From NCBI GenBank assembly GCA_964351995.1, contig CAYGQE010000010.1, positions 62,001-126,000 of the forward strand: DNA of 64,000 nucleotides. Reading direction: 5' to 3'. Of the stretch, positions 1 to 7,898 are shown piece by piece. Under the pieces are notes generated by a model, which was not told the origin of the DNA, did no database searches, and worked only from the letters and a program-made list of their open reading frames with translations. The number at the start of each line of letters is the position of its first letter. Position 1 is the stretch's first letter. This DNA is from SZUA-35 sp964351995. GTDB lineage: Bacteria > Actinomycetota > Acidimicrobiia > Acidimicrobiales > SZUA-35. The position numbers and the translations under genes are program-made.

Positions 1-1
1 C

Positions 2-604
2 ATGGCGGAACTGGCACAGGCTCAGAACCACCACGAACTCGATTGGCGGTCACTCCTGTCCTCACATCGCGAGATCGTCGAACAAGTCGTTGCCGGCTCC
101 GAGCCGACCATCGAGACGTTCTGGGCTGCACATGCGCAACCTCGATCCGAGGAGTTGACCTCTCGCTGTCTGCACATCGTCGACGCACACCTGCTGCTCT
201 TGTGGGACGCAGTCGAGGTGTTCGTCGAGGGGGTGCGTCCTGCACTTGCGCTGAACGGTGAGCCGCCGAGCGAGGACGCAATGGAGAGTTTGCGTGCCGA
301 CGTCGAGCGGTTGATCCAGCCCGTGTCGTCTGCGGCACCAGATCGCAGCACACTCGATGGACTCGGCGAACGCTGGCAAGAGCGGATGCGACGCCAGGCA
401 ATCCGACGCTACGTTCGCAGTGGAGGAGCAACTGACGCCTCACTCTCCGCAGCGGTGGACGCCCTCGAACTCAAGATGATCAACCAAGCACCGTGGGCCC
501 ACGCTGATCAGTTGTTGTCCGCGTTTGAGTTGGCCCACACCGAAATTCGTCGAGCAATCGCCAGTCGACTCGACCGAATGCTGAACGACCTTCTACACAG
601 CTGA
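2..604 (+). CDS. Hypothetical helical protein, possibly 5'-truncated
   Basis: A 200-residue reading frame opens at an ATG on the second base of the window, so the true start may lie upstream. I do not recognise a family. The product is acidic, looks almost wholly helical, has no signal peptide or membrane segment, and carries paired Arg-rich stretches in the C-terminal half (around ERMRRQAIRRYVRS). The next gene starts 36 bp downstream on the same strand. Codon use is like the neighbouring genes. It is probably a soluble cytoplasmic protein of unknown role. Confidence 0.55.
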   Translation: MAELAQAQNHHELDWRSLLSSHREIVEQVVAGSEPTIETFWAAHAQPRSEELTSRCLHIVDAHLLLLWDAVEVFVEGVRPALALNGEPPSEDAMESLRADVERLIQPVSSAAPDRSTLDGLGERWQERMRRQAIRRYVRSGGATDASLSAAVDALELKMINQAPWAHADQLLSAFELAHTEIRRAIASRLDRMLNDLLHS

Positions 605-640
605 CCAGGTGAGCCAACGCCGAGCAGGCACACTGTTGCG

Positions 641-886
641 GTGCAACCCGTCAGCACCCTCATGTTCTTCGTTGGCTACCTGCTGGCGCTACCCATCGCG
701 CTCCGGATGACGAGCGTGGTGGCACAGCAACACCGCATGGCGCTCACGGGTCATCAAGCTGGTGTCGGTCTCGCCACCGTCGGTTGGCTGACCAGGGGCG
801 CCGTCATCGTTGCCCTTCTCCACGTGGCTTGGATGATCGGTGTTCGCTTGTGGTTCTCAGCGAACCCCAGCAGCAACAGCGGCTGA
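641..886 (+). CDS. Small two-helix membrane protein, unknown function
   Basis: An 81-residue protein with a GTG start. It has two hydrophobic helices (about residues 5-21 and 46-66) separated by a short polar loop, and a short Ser/Asn-rich tail. A CACACT box ending 6 nt before the GTG could act as a -10 element for a leaderless transcript, a pattern seen for many genes here. The 3' end overlaps the convergent lipB-lipA gene by 30 bp. No family recognised. Confidence 0.5.
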   Translation: MQPVSTLMFFVGYLLALPIALRMTSVVAQQHRMALTGHQAGVGLATVGWLTRGAVIVALLHVAWMIGVRLWFSANPSSNSG

Positions 887-2569
887 GCCGGCGTGGAAGC
901 TCGAACGGGTCAGAGGACTTGACTCGACGTGTGAGATGCCCAGCTCGTGTTCGCCGATCTCCTTGAGCCTTGAGAACTCCTCTGGAGTCCACCAGCGGTG
1001 AACCGGAAGGTGGTTGGTGGTCGGGCGCAGATATTGCCCGATCGTCACGATGTCGACGCCGACCGCAGCGAGGTCCCGCAACGTCGCCACGACCTCGTCG
1101 AACGTCTCGCCCATCCCGACAATGAGGCCGGACTTGGTGGTGTGGCCAGCTGTTTTGCTTCGGGCCAGCAACGTCAAGCTTCTCGCATAGCTTGCCGACG
1201 GCCGCACGGCTCGTTGTAGGCGGGCCACAGTCTCGATGTTGTGATTGACGATGTCCGGCTTGGCGCTGAGGACGATCGCGAGCGAGTCCGCATCTCCTCG
1301 CAGGTCCGAGATCAACACTTCGACTCCTGCGTCGTTGCCCGAGCCATGGATTGCCCGCACGGTGTCGGCCACATGCGCTGCGCCACCGTCGTCGAGGTCG
1401 TCTCTGGCCACCATCGTGAGCACGGCGAATTCGAGGCCGAGCTGGGACACCGCATCGGCGATGTGCGCAGGCTCGGCGGGATCTGGCGCCGCTGGTTTCT
1501 GGGTGTCGATGAGGCAGAAGCCGCAGGCTCGAGTGCACCGCTCCCCCAGCAGCATGAACGTGGCCGTGCCTTCGTTCCAGCAATCGAAGATGTTGGGGCA
1601 TCCCGCTTCTTCGCAGACCGTGACGAGATCGAGCTCACGACTGATCTTCTTGAGACGAAGGTACTTGGGATCGGTCTTCAGCTTGACCCGCATCCACTCC
1701 GGCTTCCGGGCGCTGACATCGAGGCCTTCGGTGACGCCAGCTTGGTCAAGCCGGCGACCGAGCTGCACGGGCACGCCGGCCCTCGCCGTCGACGCCGCCT
1801 CGGCTGCAGCCACCGCCGCCCGATCCGGAACGACGGCGTCGCCCGGCCCTTCGCCCCGTGAAAAGGCGGAGAGGTCAGAGGTCTGGTGCTTGAAAACGAC
1901 ATCGCTACGCACGATCGGACGTTCGGCAGCCAAGTTCTTGGCCATATGGCCGGCGACAAGATCGACCAGCGCCTCGGTGCTGATGTTGACACCTTCGGCT
2001 TCGAGGCTGGTGACACCCTTGCCCACGATGCCGCAGGGAACGATCTGATCGAACCAACTGAGATCGACAGTGTGGTTGAGAGCGAAGCCGTGCATCGACC
2101 GACCTCGGCTGAGCCGAACGCCGATCGCTGCGATCTTGCGAGCATTCGGGCCTTCCGGATCGAGCCAAACACCCGGCTCGCCGGTCAGTCGATCCGCCTC
2201 GACCCCAAGCTCGGCGAGTGCGTCGATCATCGCTTGCTCGACCGAGCAGACGTAGGCCCGAGTATCAGCCATGCCTCCACCGCGACGACCAGCGACATCG
2301 ACGATCGGGTAGCCGACGAGTTGACCGGGGCCGTGGAACGTGACGTCGCCCCCACGGTTGACCTCGTGTACCGATGCTGCGATCTCGTCGGGATCAAAGA
2401 GCAGGTGCTCGGGTTTGGTGCGCCGACCGAGCGTGAAGGTCGGTGGATGTTCGAGCAACAGCAGGTGATTACTGACGCCTTCGAACAGGCGCTGTTGGAG
2501 GTCCCAGGCTTCGGCGTACGCGACGCGACCTAGCCACCGGATGTCGAGTGGTTGGGCCGGAGTCGTCAT
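857..2569 (-). CDS. lipB-lipA: LipB-LipA fusion: octanoyltransferase plus lipoyl synthase
   Basis: A single 570-residue chain carries both steps of de novo lipoate assembly. The N-terminal part (about 1-215) is octanoyl-[ACP]:protein N-octanoyltransferase, with the RGGDVTFHGPGQ motif, the catalytic-type Lys145 (NARKIAAIG) and Cys179 (VPCGIVGKG). An Ala-rich linker (about 216-285) leads to radical-SAM lipoyl synthase. LipA shows its auxiliary-cluster cysteines C319, C324 and C330, the SAM-cluster CxxxCxxC (C345, C349, C352) and the C-terminal RSSFHA motif. Both halves look catalytically intact. The ATG at 2569 is preferred because LipB homology begins there and it lies 7 bp after the E2 stop; the open frame upstream overlaps E2. 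It is the last gene of the lpdA-E2-lip operon, so it probably lipoylates the neighbouring E2. LipB and LipA are normally separate proteins. Confidence 0.93.
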   Translation of the reverse strand: MTTPAQPLDIRWLGRVAYAEAWDLQQRLFEGVSNHLLLLEHPPTFTLGRRTKPEHLLFDPDEIAASVHEVNRGGDVTFHGPGQLVGYPIVDVAGRRGGGMADTRAYVCSVEQAMIDALAELGVEADRLTGEPGVWLDPEGPNARKIAAIGVRLSRGRSMHGFALNHTVDLSWFDQIVPCGIVGKGVTSLEAEGVNISTEALVDLVAGHMAKNLAAERPIVRSDVVFKHQTSDLSAFSRGEGPGDAVVPDRAAVAAAEAASTARAGVPVQLGRRLDQAGVTEGLDVSARKPEWMRVKLKTDPKYLRLKKISRELDLVTVCEEAGCPNIFDCWNEGTATFMLLGERCTRACGFCLIDTQKPAAPDPAEPAHIADAVSQLGLEFAVLTMVARDDLDDGGAAHVADTVRAIHGSGNDAGVEVLISDLRGDADSLAIVLSAKPDIVNHNIETVARLQRAVRPSASYARSLTLLARSKTAGHTTKSGLIVGMGETFDEVVATLRDLAAVGVDIVTIGQYLRPTTNHLPVHRWWTPEEFSRLKEIGEHELGISHVESSPLTRSSFHAGSAAVAAGVR

Positions 2570-2576
2570 GAGTCGC

Positions 2577-4022
2577 TCAAGCGAGTTCTGAGACCCAATC
2601 GCGGGTCTCGATGATTTCGCGAACGCGGGCCAAGAAGGCGGCGGCATAGGCACCGTCGATGGCCCGATGGTCCCAGGCCATGGCCAGGACGCCCACCGAG
2701 TGGATGACGATGCTCTCGTTTCCATACGAGTCCTCGGCGACCACTGGCTTGCGCTTCACGGCGTCGGTCGACAGGATCGCCACCTGCGGCTGGTTGATGA
2801 TCGGGAACTGCATCATCGTGCCGTAGCTGCCGGCGTTGGTCAGGGTGAAGGTGCCGCCAGACAGGTCGTCGGGAGAGAGCTGCTTTGAGCGAGCACGACG
2901 AGCGACGTCGGAAATGTCACGGGCAATGGAGCGCATCCGCTTGCCATCAGTGTCTTTGACCACCGGAGCCAACAGACCCTGGAAATCGAGGTCGACGGCG
3001 ACGGCCATGTTGACGTAGTTGTGAACAATGAGTTCGCCGTCACCGATCGATGCGTTGAGGTGCGGGTACTCCCGCAGCGCATCAACGACCGCTCGGGTGA
3101 TGAACGGCAGGTAGGTGAGACTGAAGCCCTCGGATTCCTTGAACGCCGCGCCGTGAGCCTTGCGGACCTGGTCGACACCTTCGTAGTCGATCTCGATGGC
3201 GGTGAGCGTGTGTGGAGCAACGCTCTTGGACATGACCATGTGCTCGCCAGTACGCAAGCGAATGTTGGACAGCGGCACGACGGTGTCGCGAGCGCCAGCC
3301 TGAGGCATGGGAGCAACTGCGGCGGCCGGAGCTGCGGCGGGAGCCGGTGCTGGCGCTGCGGCGGGAGCCGGTGCTGGCGCTGCGGCAGGTGCCGGTGCTG
3401 GCGCTGCGGCAGGTGCCGGTGCTGGCGCTGCGGCGGGAGCCGGTGCTGGCGCTGCGGCGGGAGCCGGTGCCAGACCGTTGGCCTCGATGTAGCGCTGCAC
3501 GTCATCGCGGCTGATGCGGCCGCCAAGACCGGTGCCGGCGATCTGGTTGACATCGATGCCGTGCTCGTTGACGAGGCGACGCACGACCGGCGACAGGATC
3601 TTGCCTTCAGTGTTCGATGCGGCGGGAGTAGGGGCCGGTGCTGGAGCGGGTGCTGGAGCGGGTGCCGGGGCCGGTGCTGGCGCAGGGGCCGGTGCGGGCG
3701 CAGGGGCCGGTGCCGGGGCCGGTGCGGGCGCTGGAGCGGCAGCAGCCGGTGCCGGCGCTGCCTCGGGAGCCGGAGCAGCAGCGGCATCGCCAGCGCCGAC
3801 GACGGCGAGGATCGTGCCGACGTCGACGGTGTCTCCCTCGGGCACACGGATCTCGGTCAGTGTTCCGGCGACAGGCGAGGGGACCTCGGTGTCGACCTTG
3901 TCGGTCGACACCTCGAACAGGACCTCGTTTTCACCAACCTCTTCGCCAATGGCTTTGAACCATCGGGTGATTGTGCCTTCAGTAACCGTTTCGCCCAGCT
4001 GGGGCATTTCGATGTCAGCCAC
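2577..4022 (-). CDS. sucB: 2-oxo acid dehydrogenase E2, lipoyl acyltransferase
   Basis: A 481-residue E2 component, GTG start. One lipoyl domain (about 1-75) carries Lys42 in the STDKVDTE motif. Then come an Ala-Pro linker, a peripheral E3/E1-binding domain (about 136-175), a second Ala-Pro linker, and a CoA-dependent acyltransferase domain (about 245-481) with the catalytic DHRAIDG motif near the C-terminus. It sits between E3 (upstream) and lipB-lipA (downstream) in one operon. In actinobacteria, proteins named SucB often serve as the dihydrolipoamide acetyltransferase of pyruvate dehydrogenase. With aceE only about 6 kb away and no E1 of the OGDH type in the window, a PDH role is likely, but succinyltransferase activity cannot be excluded. 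Confidence 0.9.
   Translation of the reverse strand: MADIEMPQLGETVTEGTITRWFKAIGEEVGENEVLFEVSTDKVDTEVPSPVAGTLTEIRVPEGDTVDVGTILAVVGAGDAAAAPAPEAAPAPAAAAPAPAPAPAPAPAPAPAPAPAPAPAPAPAPAPAPAPTPAASNTEGKILSPVVRRLVNEHGIDVNQIAGTGLGGRISRDDVQRYIEANGLAPAPAAAPAPAPAAAPAPAPAAAPAPAPAAAPAPAPAAAPAPAPAAAPAAAVAPMPQAGARDTVVPLSNIRLRTGEHMVMSKSVAPHTLTAIEIDYEGVDQVRKAHGAAFKESEGFSLTYLPFITRAVVDALREYPHLNASIGDGELIVHNYVNMAVAVDLDFQGLLAPVVKDTDGKRMRSIARDISDVARRARSKQLSPDDLSGGTFTLTNAGSYGTMMQFPIINQPQVAILSTDAVKRKPVVAEDSYGNESIVIHSVGVLAMAWDHRAIDGAYAAAFLARVREIIETRDWVSELA
3331..3474. repeat. 24-bp tandem repeat encoding the second Ala-Pro linker of E2
   Basis: About six tandem copies of a 24-bp unit (plus-strand form GCTGCGGCGGGAGCCGGTGC followed by TGGC) with a few third-position variants. 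On the minus strand each unit encodes eight Ala/Pro residues of the flexible linker before the E2 catalytic domain. Copy number may vary between strains, because the repeat length is a multiple of three. Confidence 0.85.
3631..3740. repeat. Ala-Pro dipeptide-coding low-complexity tract (first E2 linker)
   Basis: Degenerate 6- and 12-bp repeats (GGTGCTGGAGCG and GGGGCCGGTGCG types) encode a long alternating Ala-Pro stretch between the lipoyl and the peripheral subunit-binding domains of E2. This is a swinging-arm linker, not a regulatory repeat. Confidence 0.75.
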
Positions 4023-4118
4023 GGTGGGTCCGACTCCTCTGTTGTTGCTTGCGGATGCTTCTGTTCTATCGCACTCGGCTGATCGGCCGAGCCGGTACTC
4101 CTACCAGTACTTCTGCGC

Positions 4119-5525
4119 TCAGCCGTGGAGTGACCGGCCGGTCATGGCCAAAACACTCTCGCCGAACAACTCGCTCATCGTGGGATGGGGCTGGATGAAC
4201 TGAGCGACTTCATCGACGGTGGCCTCCCAGTTGATGGCCAGGTAGCCCTGGCCGAGCTGCTCGGTCACCCATGGGCCGACCATGTGGACACCGAGCATCC
4301 TTCCGCCCGTTCCATCGGCTCGCTTCTCGGCCACGATCTTCACCAGGCCATCGGTTTCGCCAACGATCATGGCCCGACCGTTGCCGGTGAATCGATGCTT
4401 GGACACCAGCACGTCGTAGCCGGCTTCTTTGGCCTCTGCCTCGGTCATTCCGGCGAAGGCGACCTCTGGATGGCAGTAGATGCACCACGGCACCTTGCCG
4501 TAGTCGACCGGCATGCCGTCTTCACCGAGGATGTCGGTGATGGCGAGCATGCCTTCGGCGAAGCCGACGTGCGCCAGCTGCGCAGTATTGATGACGTCGC
4601 CGACGGCGTACACGCCGGGCACGTTGGTTCGGCAGTATTCGTCGGCTCCGACAAAACCCCGCTCATCGACAGCGACCTGGGTGGCGTCGAGGCCAAGGGT
4701 CTCTGACGCCGGGCGGCGGCCGATCGAAACCACGACCGTTTCCGCCGTGACCTGCTGGCCTTCACCGAAGCTCACCGTGACACCGTCGGCGGTGGTCTCT
4801 TGGCCGGTGACCATCACACCGGCGTGGACGGCGATACCGCGTTTCTTGAAGGAGCGCTCGACCACTTTGACGATGTCGATATCGCAGTTGACGAGGATGC
4901 TCGGGGCAGCCTCGATGATCGTGACCTCCGAACCCATGTCGCTCATCATCGAGGCGAACTCACAACCAATGGCGCCACCGCCGATGACCACAGCGCTCTT
5001 GGGCAAGGAGGGAATCGAAAGCAGCTCATCGGACGTGACGATGCGCTGGTCGTCGATCGGGAAACCTGGGATCGTCCGGGGCACCGACCCTGCGGCGAGG
5101 ATGACAGCGTCACCGCTGATGGCAACGTCGCCGGACGATCCGCCCGAGATCGACACGGTCTGGTGGTCGGCGCCAAGAGTTCCGACGCCGTCGAAGATCG
5201 TGACTTTGCGGTTCTTCAGCAGCCCGGTGACGCCACCGACGAGCTGGTCGATGATCCCTTGCTTGCGCTTGAGCGTCACACTCCAGTCGACGCCGGTGGT
5301 TTCGGCGGTGATACCGAAGGCCGATGCGTGATCGATCGTGCGCTTGACTGCAGCGGTCTCGAGCAGTTCTTTGGCGGGGATGCAGCCGACATTGAGGCAA
5401 GTACCGCCCATCTTGTGCTTCTCGATGATGGCGATGTCGAGACCGGCTGATGCTCCGTAGAGCGCTGCGGCGTACCCGCCTGGGCCACCACCGATCACGA
5501 CGACATCAAAGTGCTGCTCGGACAT
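4119..5525 (-). CDS. lpdA: Dihydrolipoyl dehydrogenase (E3)
   Basis: A 468-residue FAD-dependent E3 that reoxidises the dihydrolipoyl arm of E2 and makes NADH. Visible are the N-terminal FAD motif (GGGPGGYAAA), the redox disulfide (GGTCLNVGCIPAK; most relatives have CIPSK), the NAD-binding GGGAIGCEFA motif, the second FAD motif (YAVGDV) and the C-terminal His-Glu pair in HPHPTMSE. An AGGAG ribosome-binding site lies 8 nt before the ATG. It is the first gene of the E3-E2-lipB-lipA operon; a 96-bp gap to E2 shows no clear terminator. Confidence 0.95.
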   Translation of the reverse strand: MSEQHFDVVVIGGGPGGYAAALYGASAGLDIAIIEKHKMGGTCLNVGCIPAKELLETAAVKRTIDHASAFGITAETTGVDWSVTLKRKQGIIDQLVGGVTGLLKNRKVTIFDGVGTLGADHQTVSISGGSSGDVAISGDAVILAAGSVPRTIPGFPIDDQRIVTSDELLSIPSLPKSAVVIGGGAIGCEFASMMSDMGSEVTIIEAAPSILVNCDIDIVKVVERSFKKRGIAVHAGVMVTGQETTADGVTVSFGEGQQVTAETVVVSIGRRPASETLGLDATQVAVDERGFVGADEYCRTNVPGVYAVGDVINTAQLAHVGFAEGMLAITDILGEDGMPVDYGKVPWCIYCHPEVAFAGMTEAEAKEAGYDVLVSKHRFTGNGRAMIVGETDGLVKIVAEKRADGTGGRMLGVHMVGPWVTEQLGQGYLAINWEATVDEVAQFIQPHPTMSELFGESVLAMTGRSLHG

Positions 5526-5660
5526 GGATGGGGCTCCTGGGGTGTGGCGTGCTGTGCGGGTGGCGTTCGATACTCACGAAACTGCGAGGAACGGCGACGC
5601 CGACTCTAGCGTTTGCTTCGATGGCTCAGAGCCACGAGTCTCGGCCCCTGAATGCTGAAC

Positions 5661-5750
5661 TCACACGACAATCAGGATCTGCACAGCGAACGCCACGAGG
5701 ATCAATACGCCCGTGGCGAGAGAAAGCAGCAGCAACAGACGAGTACTCAC
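5661..5750 (-). CDS. 29-residue hydrophobic membrane peptide
   Basis: A very short GTG-initiated frame encodes a 29-residue peptide that is almost entirely a single transmembrane helix: a short basic N-terminus (STR), then an uninterrupted Leu/Val/Ile/Ala run, then TGA. A TAGCCT box ends 6 nt before the GTG, the same leaderless arrangement seen at other genes in this window, which raises the chance that it is real. It lies in the 364-bp space between divergent lpdA and the epimerase gene. An alternative GTG lies one codon upstream. I see nothing else gene-like in 5526-5660 or 5763-5889. Confidence 0.45.
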   Translation of the reverse strand: MSTRLLLLLSLATGVLILVAFAVQILIVV

Positions 5751-5756
5751 CACGTC

Positions 5757-5762
5757 AGGCTA
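5757..5762 (-). promoter_or_regulatory. Leaderless-type -10 box (TAGCCT) for the 29-residue peptide
   Basis: TAGCCT on the minus strand, followed by 6 nt and the GTG start at 5750. The spacing would place the transcription start at the start codon. Confidence 0.4.
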
Positions 5763-5889
5763 ACGGGGCTCCAATCGACGGCACACAAACGAGTCATGAG
5801 CACCAGCCCGACTCGCCTCCGTTGACGTTTGTCCCCCTAGGGTCAGCAGAGCGACTACAAGGGTCACCCCATCGAGGAGCAGCAACATC

Positions 5890-6789
5890 ATGGACGTAGC
5901 AATCACCGGGTCGAGTGGACTCATCGGCACCGCACTTCAGGCATCGCTCGCCGAGGCTGGCCATCGCCCCATCCGGGTGGTTCGCCGAACGCCGACTGCC
6001 GGAGCAGACGAGATCCAGTGGGATGTCGAGGCCGGAACCATCGATGCAGCCTCGCTCGAGGGGGTTGACGCCGTGGTGCACCTTGCTGGCGCTGGCATCG
6101 GCGACAAGCGTTGGAACGACAAATACAAGAAGCTCGTGCTCGACAGCCGAACCCAGGGAACGACCCTCATCGCCGAGGCCATCGCCGGGCTCGATGCCAA
6201 ACCGTCGGTCTTCCTGTCCGGTTCCGCCATTGGTTTCTACGGCCCACACGGCGACGAGATCATCACCGAAAGCACCCCAGCTGGCGACACGTTCCTTGCC
6301 GACGTGTGTGTGCAGTGGGAAGCGGCAGCCAACGCCGCAATCGACGCTGACATTCCCACAGCATTCCTGCGAACCGGCATCGTGCAGACCCCCAAGGGTG
6401 GCGCTCTACAGAAGCAGTTGCCGCTGTTCAAGGTCGGACTCGGCGGGAAGTTCGGCAGCGGTGATCAGTACCAGTCGTGGATCAGCCTCGACGATCAGGT
6501 CAACGCCATCATCCACCTGCTGACCGCTGGCGTCACCGGTCCGGTCAACCTGACCGCTCCCGAACCCGTCACCAACGCAACGTTCGCGAAAGCGTTGGGC
6601 AAGGTGCTCAAGCGGCCGTCGTTCTTCCCCGTACCCGCCTTTGGGCCCCAGCTTCTTCTCGGCAAAGACATGGCCAACGCCCTGTTGTTCGAAAGTCAGA
6701 AGATCATGCCGACCGTGCTTCAGTCCTCCGGCTACGCCTTCGCCCACCCAGATCTTGAGTCCGGCCTGCGTGCCGTGCTCGGAAAGTGA
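5890..6789 (+). CDS. TIGR01777-type NAD(P)-dependent epimerase (SDR39U1/YfcH)
   Basis: A 299-residue member of the atypical short-chain dehydrogenase group SDR39U1. The Rossmann glycine motif is at the N-terminus (TGSSGLIGTAL), the family sequence VVHLAGAGIGDKRW lies near residues 62-75, and a C-terminal DUF1731-like segment contains PVPAFGPQLLLG. The substrate is unknown for the family; a nucleotide-sugar or quinone-linked role is often guessed. A GAGGAG ribosome-binding site lies 9 nt before the ATG. The SRPBCC gene follows after 7 bp, so the two are probably cotranscribed. Confidence 0.88.
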   Translation: MDVAITGSSGLIGTALQASLAEAGHRPIRVVRRTPTAGADEIQWDVEAGTIDAASLEGVDAVVHLAGAGIGDKRWNDKYKKLVLDSRTQGTTLIAEAIAGLDAKPSVFLSGSAIGFYGPHGDEIITESTPAGDTFLADVCVQWEAAANAAIDADIPTAFLRTGIVQTPKGGALQKQLPLFKVGLGGKFGSGDQYQSWISLDDQVNAIIHLLTAGVTGPVNLTAPEPVTNATFAKALGKVLKRPSFFPVPAFGPQLLLGKDMANALLFESQKIMPTVLQSSGYAFAHPDLESGLRAVLGK

Positions 6790-6796
6790 CCATCCG

Positions 6797-7255
6797 ATGA
6801 GCGACACTGCCAACAGCACCGACAAGATCGTTTCCGGCAACCGCACCATCGGTGCACCGGCGTCAGTCATTTTCGAGCTCCTCGCCGATCCGGCTCGCCA
6901 TGCAGAAATCGACGGTTCAGACATGGTGAAGGCCGCTCGCCCCTCCGGCCCGAAACGCCTCTCGAACGGTGCGAAGTTCGGGATGGACATGAAGATGCTG
7001 GGCATTCCCTACCGGATCTCGAACGAGGTCGTCGAGTTCGTCGAGAACGAACGGATCGCATGGCGCCACTTCGGCCACCACATCTGGCGCTACGAACTCG
7101 AGGCAATCGACGAGCACACCACGAAGGTCACTGAGTCCTTCGAATGGGGAACGGCCCGATTCCCTCCCATGTACGAGTGGGTCGGCTATCCCAAGAAGCA
7201 CAAGGGCAACATCACTGCCACCCTCGAACAACTCGAGACCGTCGTCACCGCCTGA
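6797..7255 (+). CDS. SRPBCC (START/Bet v1-like) ligand-binding protein
   Basis: A 152-residue protein with the SRPBCC pattern: an early beta strand containing SGNRTIGAPASVIFELLADP, a two-helix notch, then a beta sheet with VVEFVENERIAWRHFG and a long C-terminal helix. Such proteins bind hydrophobic ligands in the cytoplasm; many are annotated polyketide cyclase/dehydrase without evidence of catalysis. The start at 6797 lies 7 bp after the epimerase stop and matches the family N-terminus; longer frames would overlap the epimerase. Function here is unknown. Confidence 0.85.
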   Translation: MSDTANSTDKIVSGNRTIGAPASVIFELLADPARHAEIDGSDMVKAARPSGPKRLSNGAKFGMDMKMLGIPYRISNEVVEFVENERIAWRHFGHHIWRYELEAIDEHTTKVTESFEWGTARFPPMYEWVGYPKKHKGNITATLEQLETVVTA

Positions 7256-7325
7256 CTCTGCGACTCCTTGATTTCTCACGCCATCGGCCGATGGGTCACT
7301 CACCTGTCTACAAGGGGTCGACGCC

Positions 7326-7883
7326 ATGGGTCTGTTCACGAATCGCAAACGAGACGAAGACTTGGACGGTTTGTCTGAGGCCGCCAGCCTTCTCGCGCAG
7401 TTCAACTCGCCGGCGGACGAACATGCGGGCGGCGTCAACACGGCCGAGCCAGCACCAACGGAACACCGGTCCGATCCGGTTGCTGGTTTCCTCCCGTCCG
7501 AGCCCATGACGGACTTCTTCTCTGTGGAAGCCGTCGACGAAGCAGCCGCAGCACCTATCGCCGAAACCAGCGACTTCTTCGCCGTTGCCGCTTTCCCAAC
7601 GTTCTTCTCCGAAGAGCCGACCGTTGCTCCGCTCGAGCGTCGCCTCGAGGATCGGCCCCGAGCTCAGGCCGGCAACGTGGAAATCGATGCCTCTGGGCTG
7701 CTCGACATGCTCGGCGTCGCTGCGTCGGCGGAACTCATCGATATCAGCGAAGCGCACCAGCGCTTTCTTGCGGACCACCAGCCGAGCGACAGCGACGACG
7801 CTGACGCCGCAAGCATCAAGGAAGCGATTCGCCGAGAGGCCAATACGGCCTATGCATCATTCCGGCTGACTCACGCAGCCTGA
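7326..7883 (+). CDS. Hypothetical protein with degenerate J-domain-like C-terminus
   Basis: A 185-residue protein with an AGGGG ribosome-binding site. The first 115 residues are acidic and low in complexity, with repeated FF motifs (MTDFFS, TSDFFA, FPTFFS). The last 60 residues read like a DnaJ J-domain: LLDMLGVAASAELIDISEAH, a basic/helical continuation, HQPS where HPD is expected, and a final helix IKEAIRREANTAYASFRL. The missing HPD would prevent DnaK stimulation. No firm family assignment. It is flanked by the SRPBCC gene and the convergent RNase HI gene. Confidence 0.7.
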   Translation: MGLFTNRKRDEDLDGLSEAASLLAQFNSPADEHAGGVNTAEPAPTEHRSDPVAGFLPSEPMTDFFSVEAVDEAAAAPIAETSDFFAVAAFPTFFSEEPTVAPLERRLEDRPRAQAGNVEIDASGLLDMLGVAASAELIDISEAHQRFLADHQPSDSDDADAASIKEAIRREANTAYASFRLTHAA

Positions 7884-7898
7884 CTCCCGGCCAGCCGA

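Noticed and set aside
1245..2533. Long plus-strand frames opposite lipB-lipA
   Set aside because: They are shadows of a clearly homologous minus-strand gene and match no family.
2570..2725. N-terminal extension of the LipB frame
   Set aside because: It overlaps the E2 coding end, and LipB homology starts at the ATG at 2569.
3307..4203. Plus-strand frames rich in Gly/Ala (for example 3307-3492 and 3514-4203)
   Set aside because: They are the opposite strand of the Ala-Pro linker repeats of E2; no other coding signal.
5794..6249. Minus-strand frame opposite the epimerase gene
   Set aside because: Shadow of the SDR39U1 gene.
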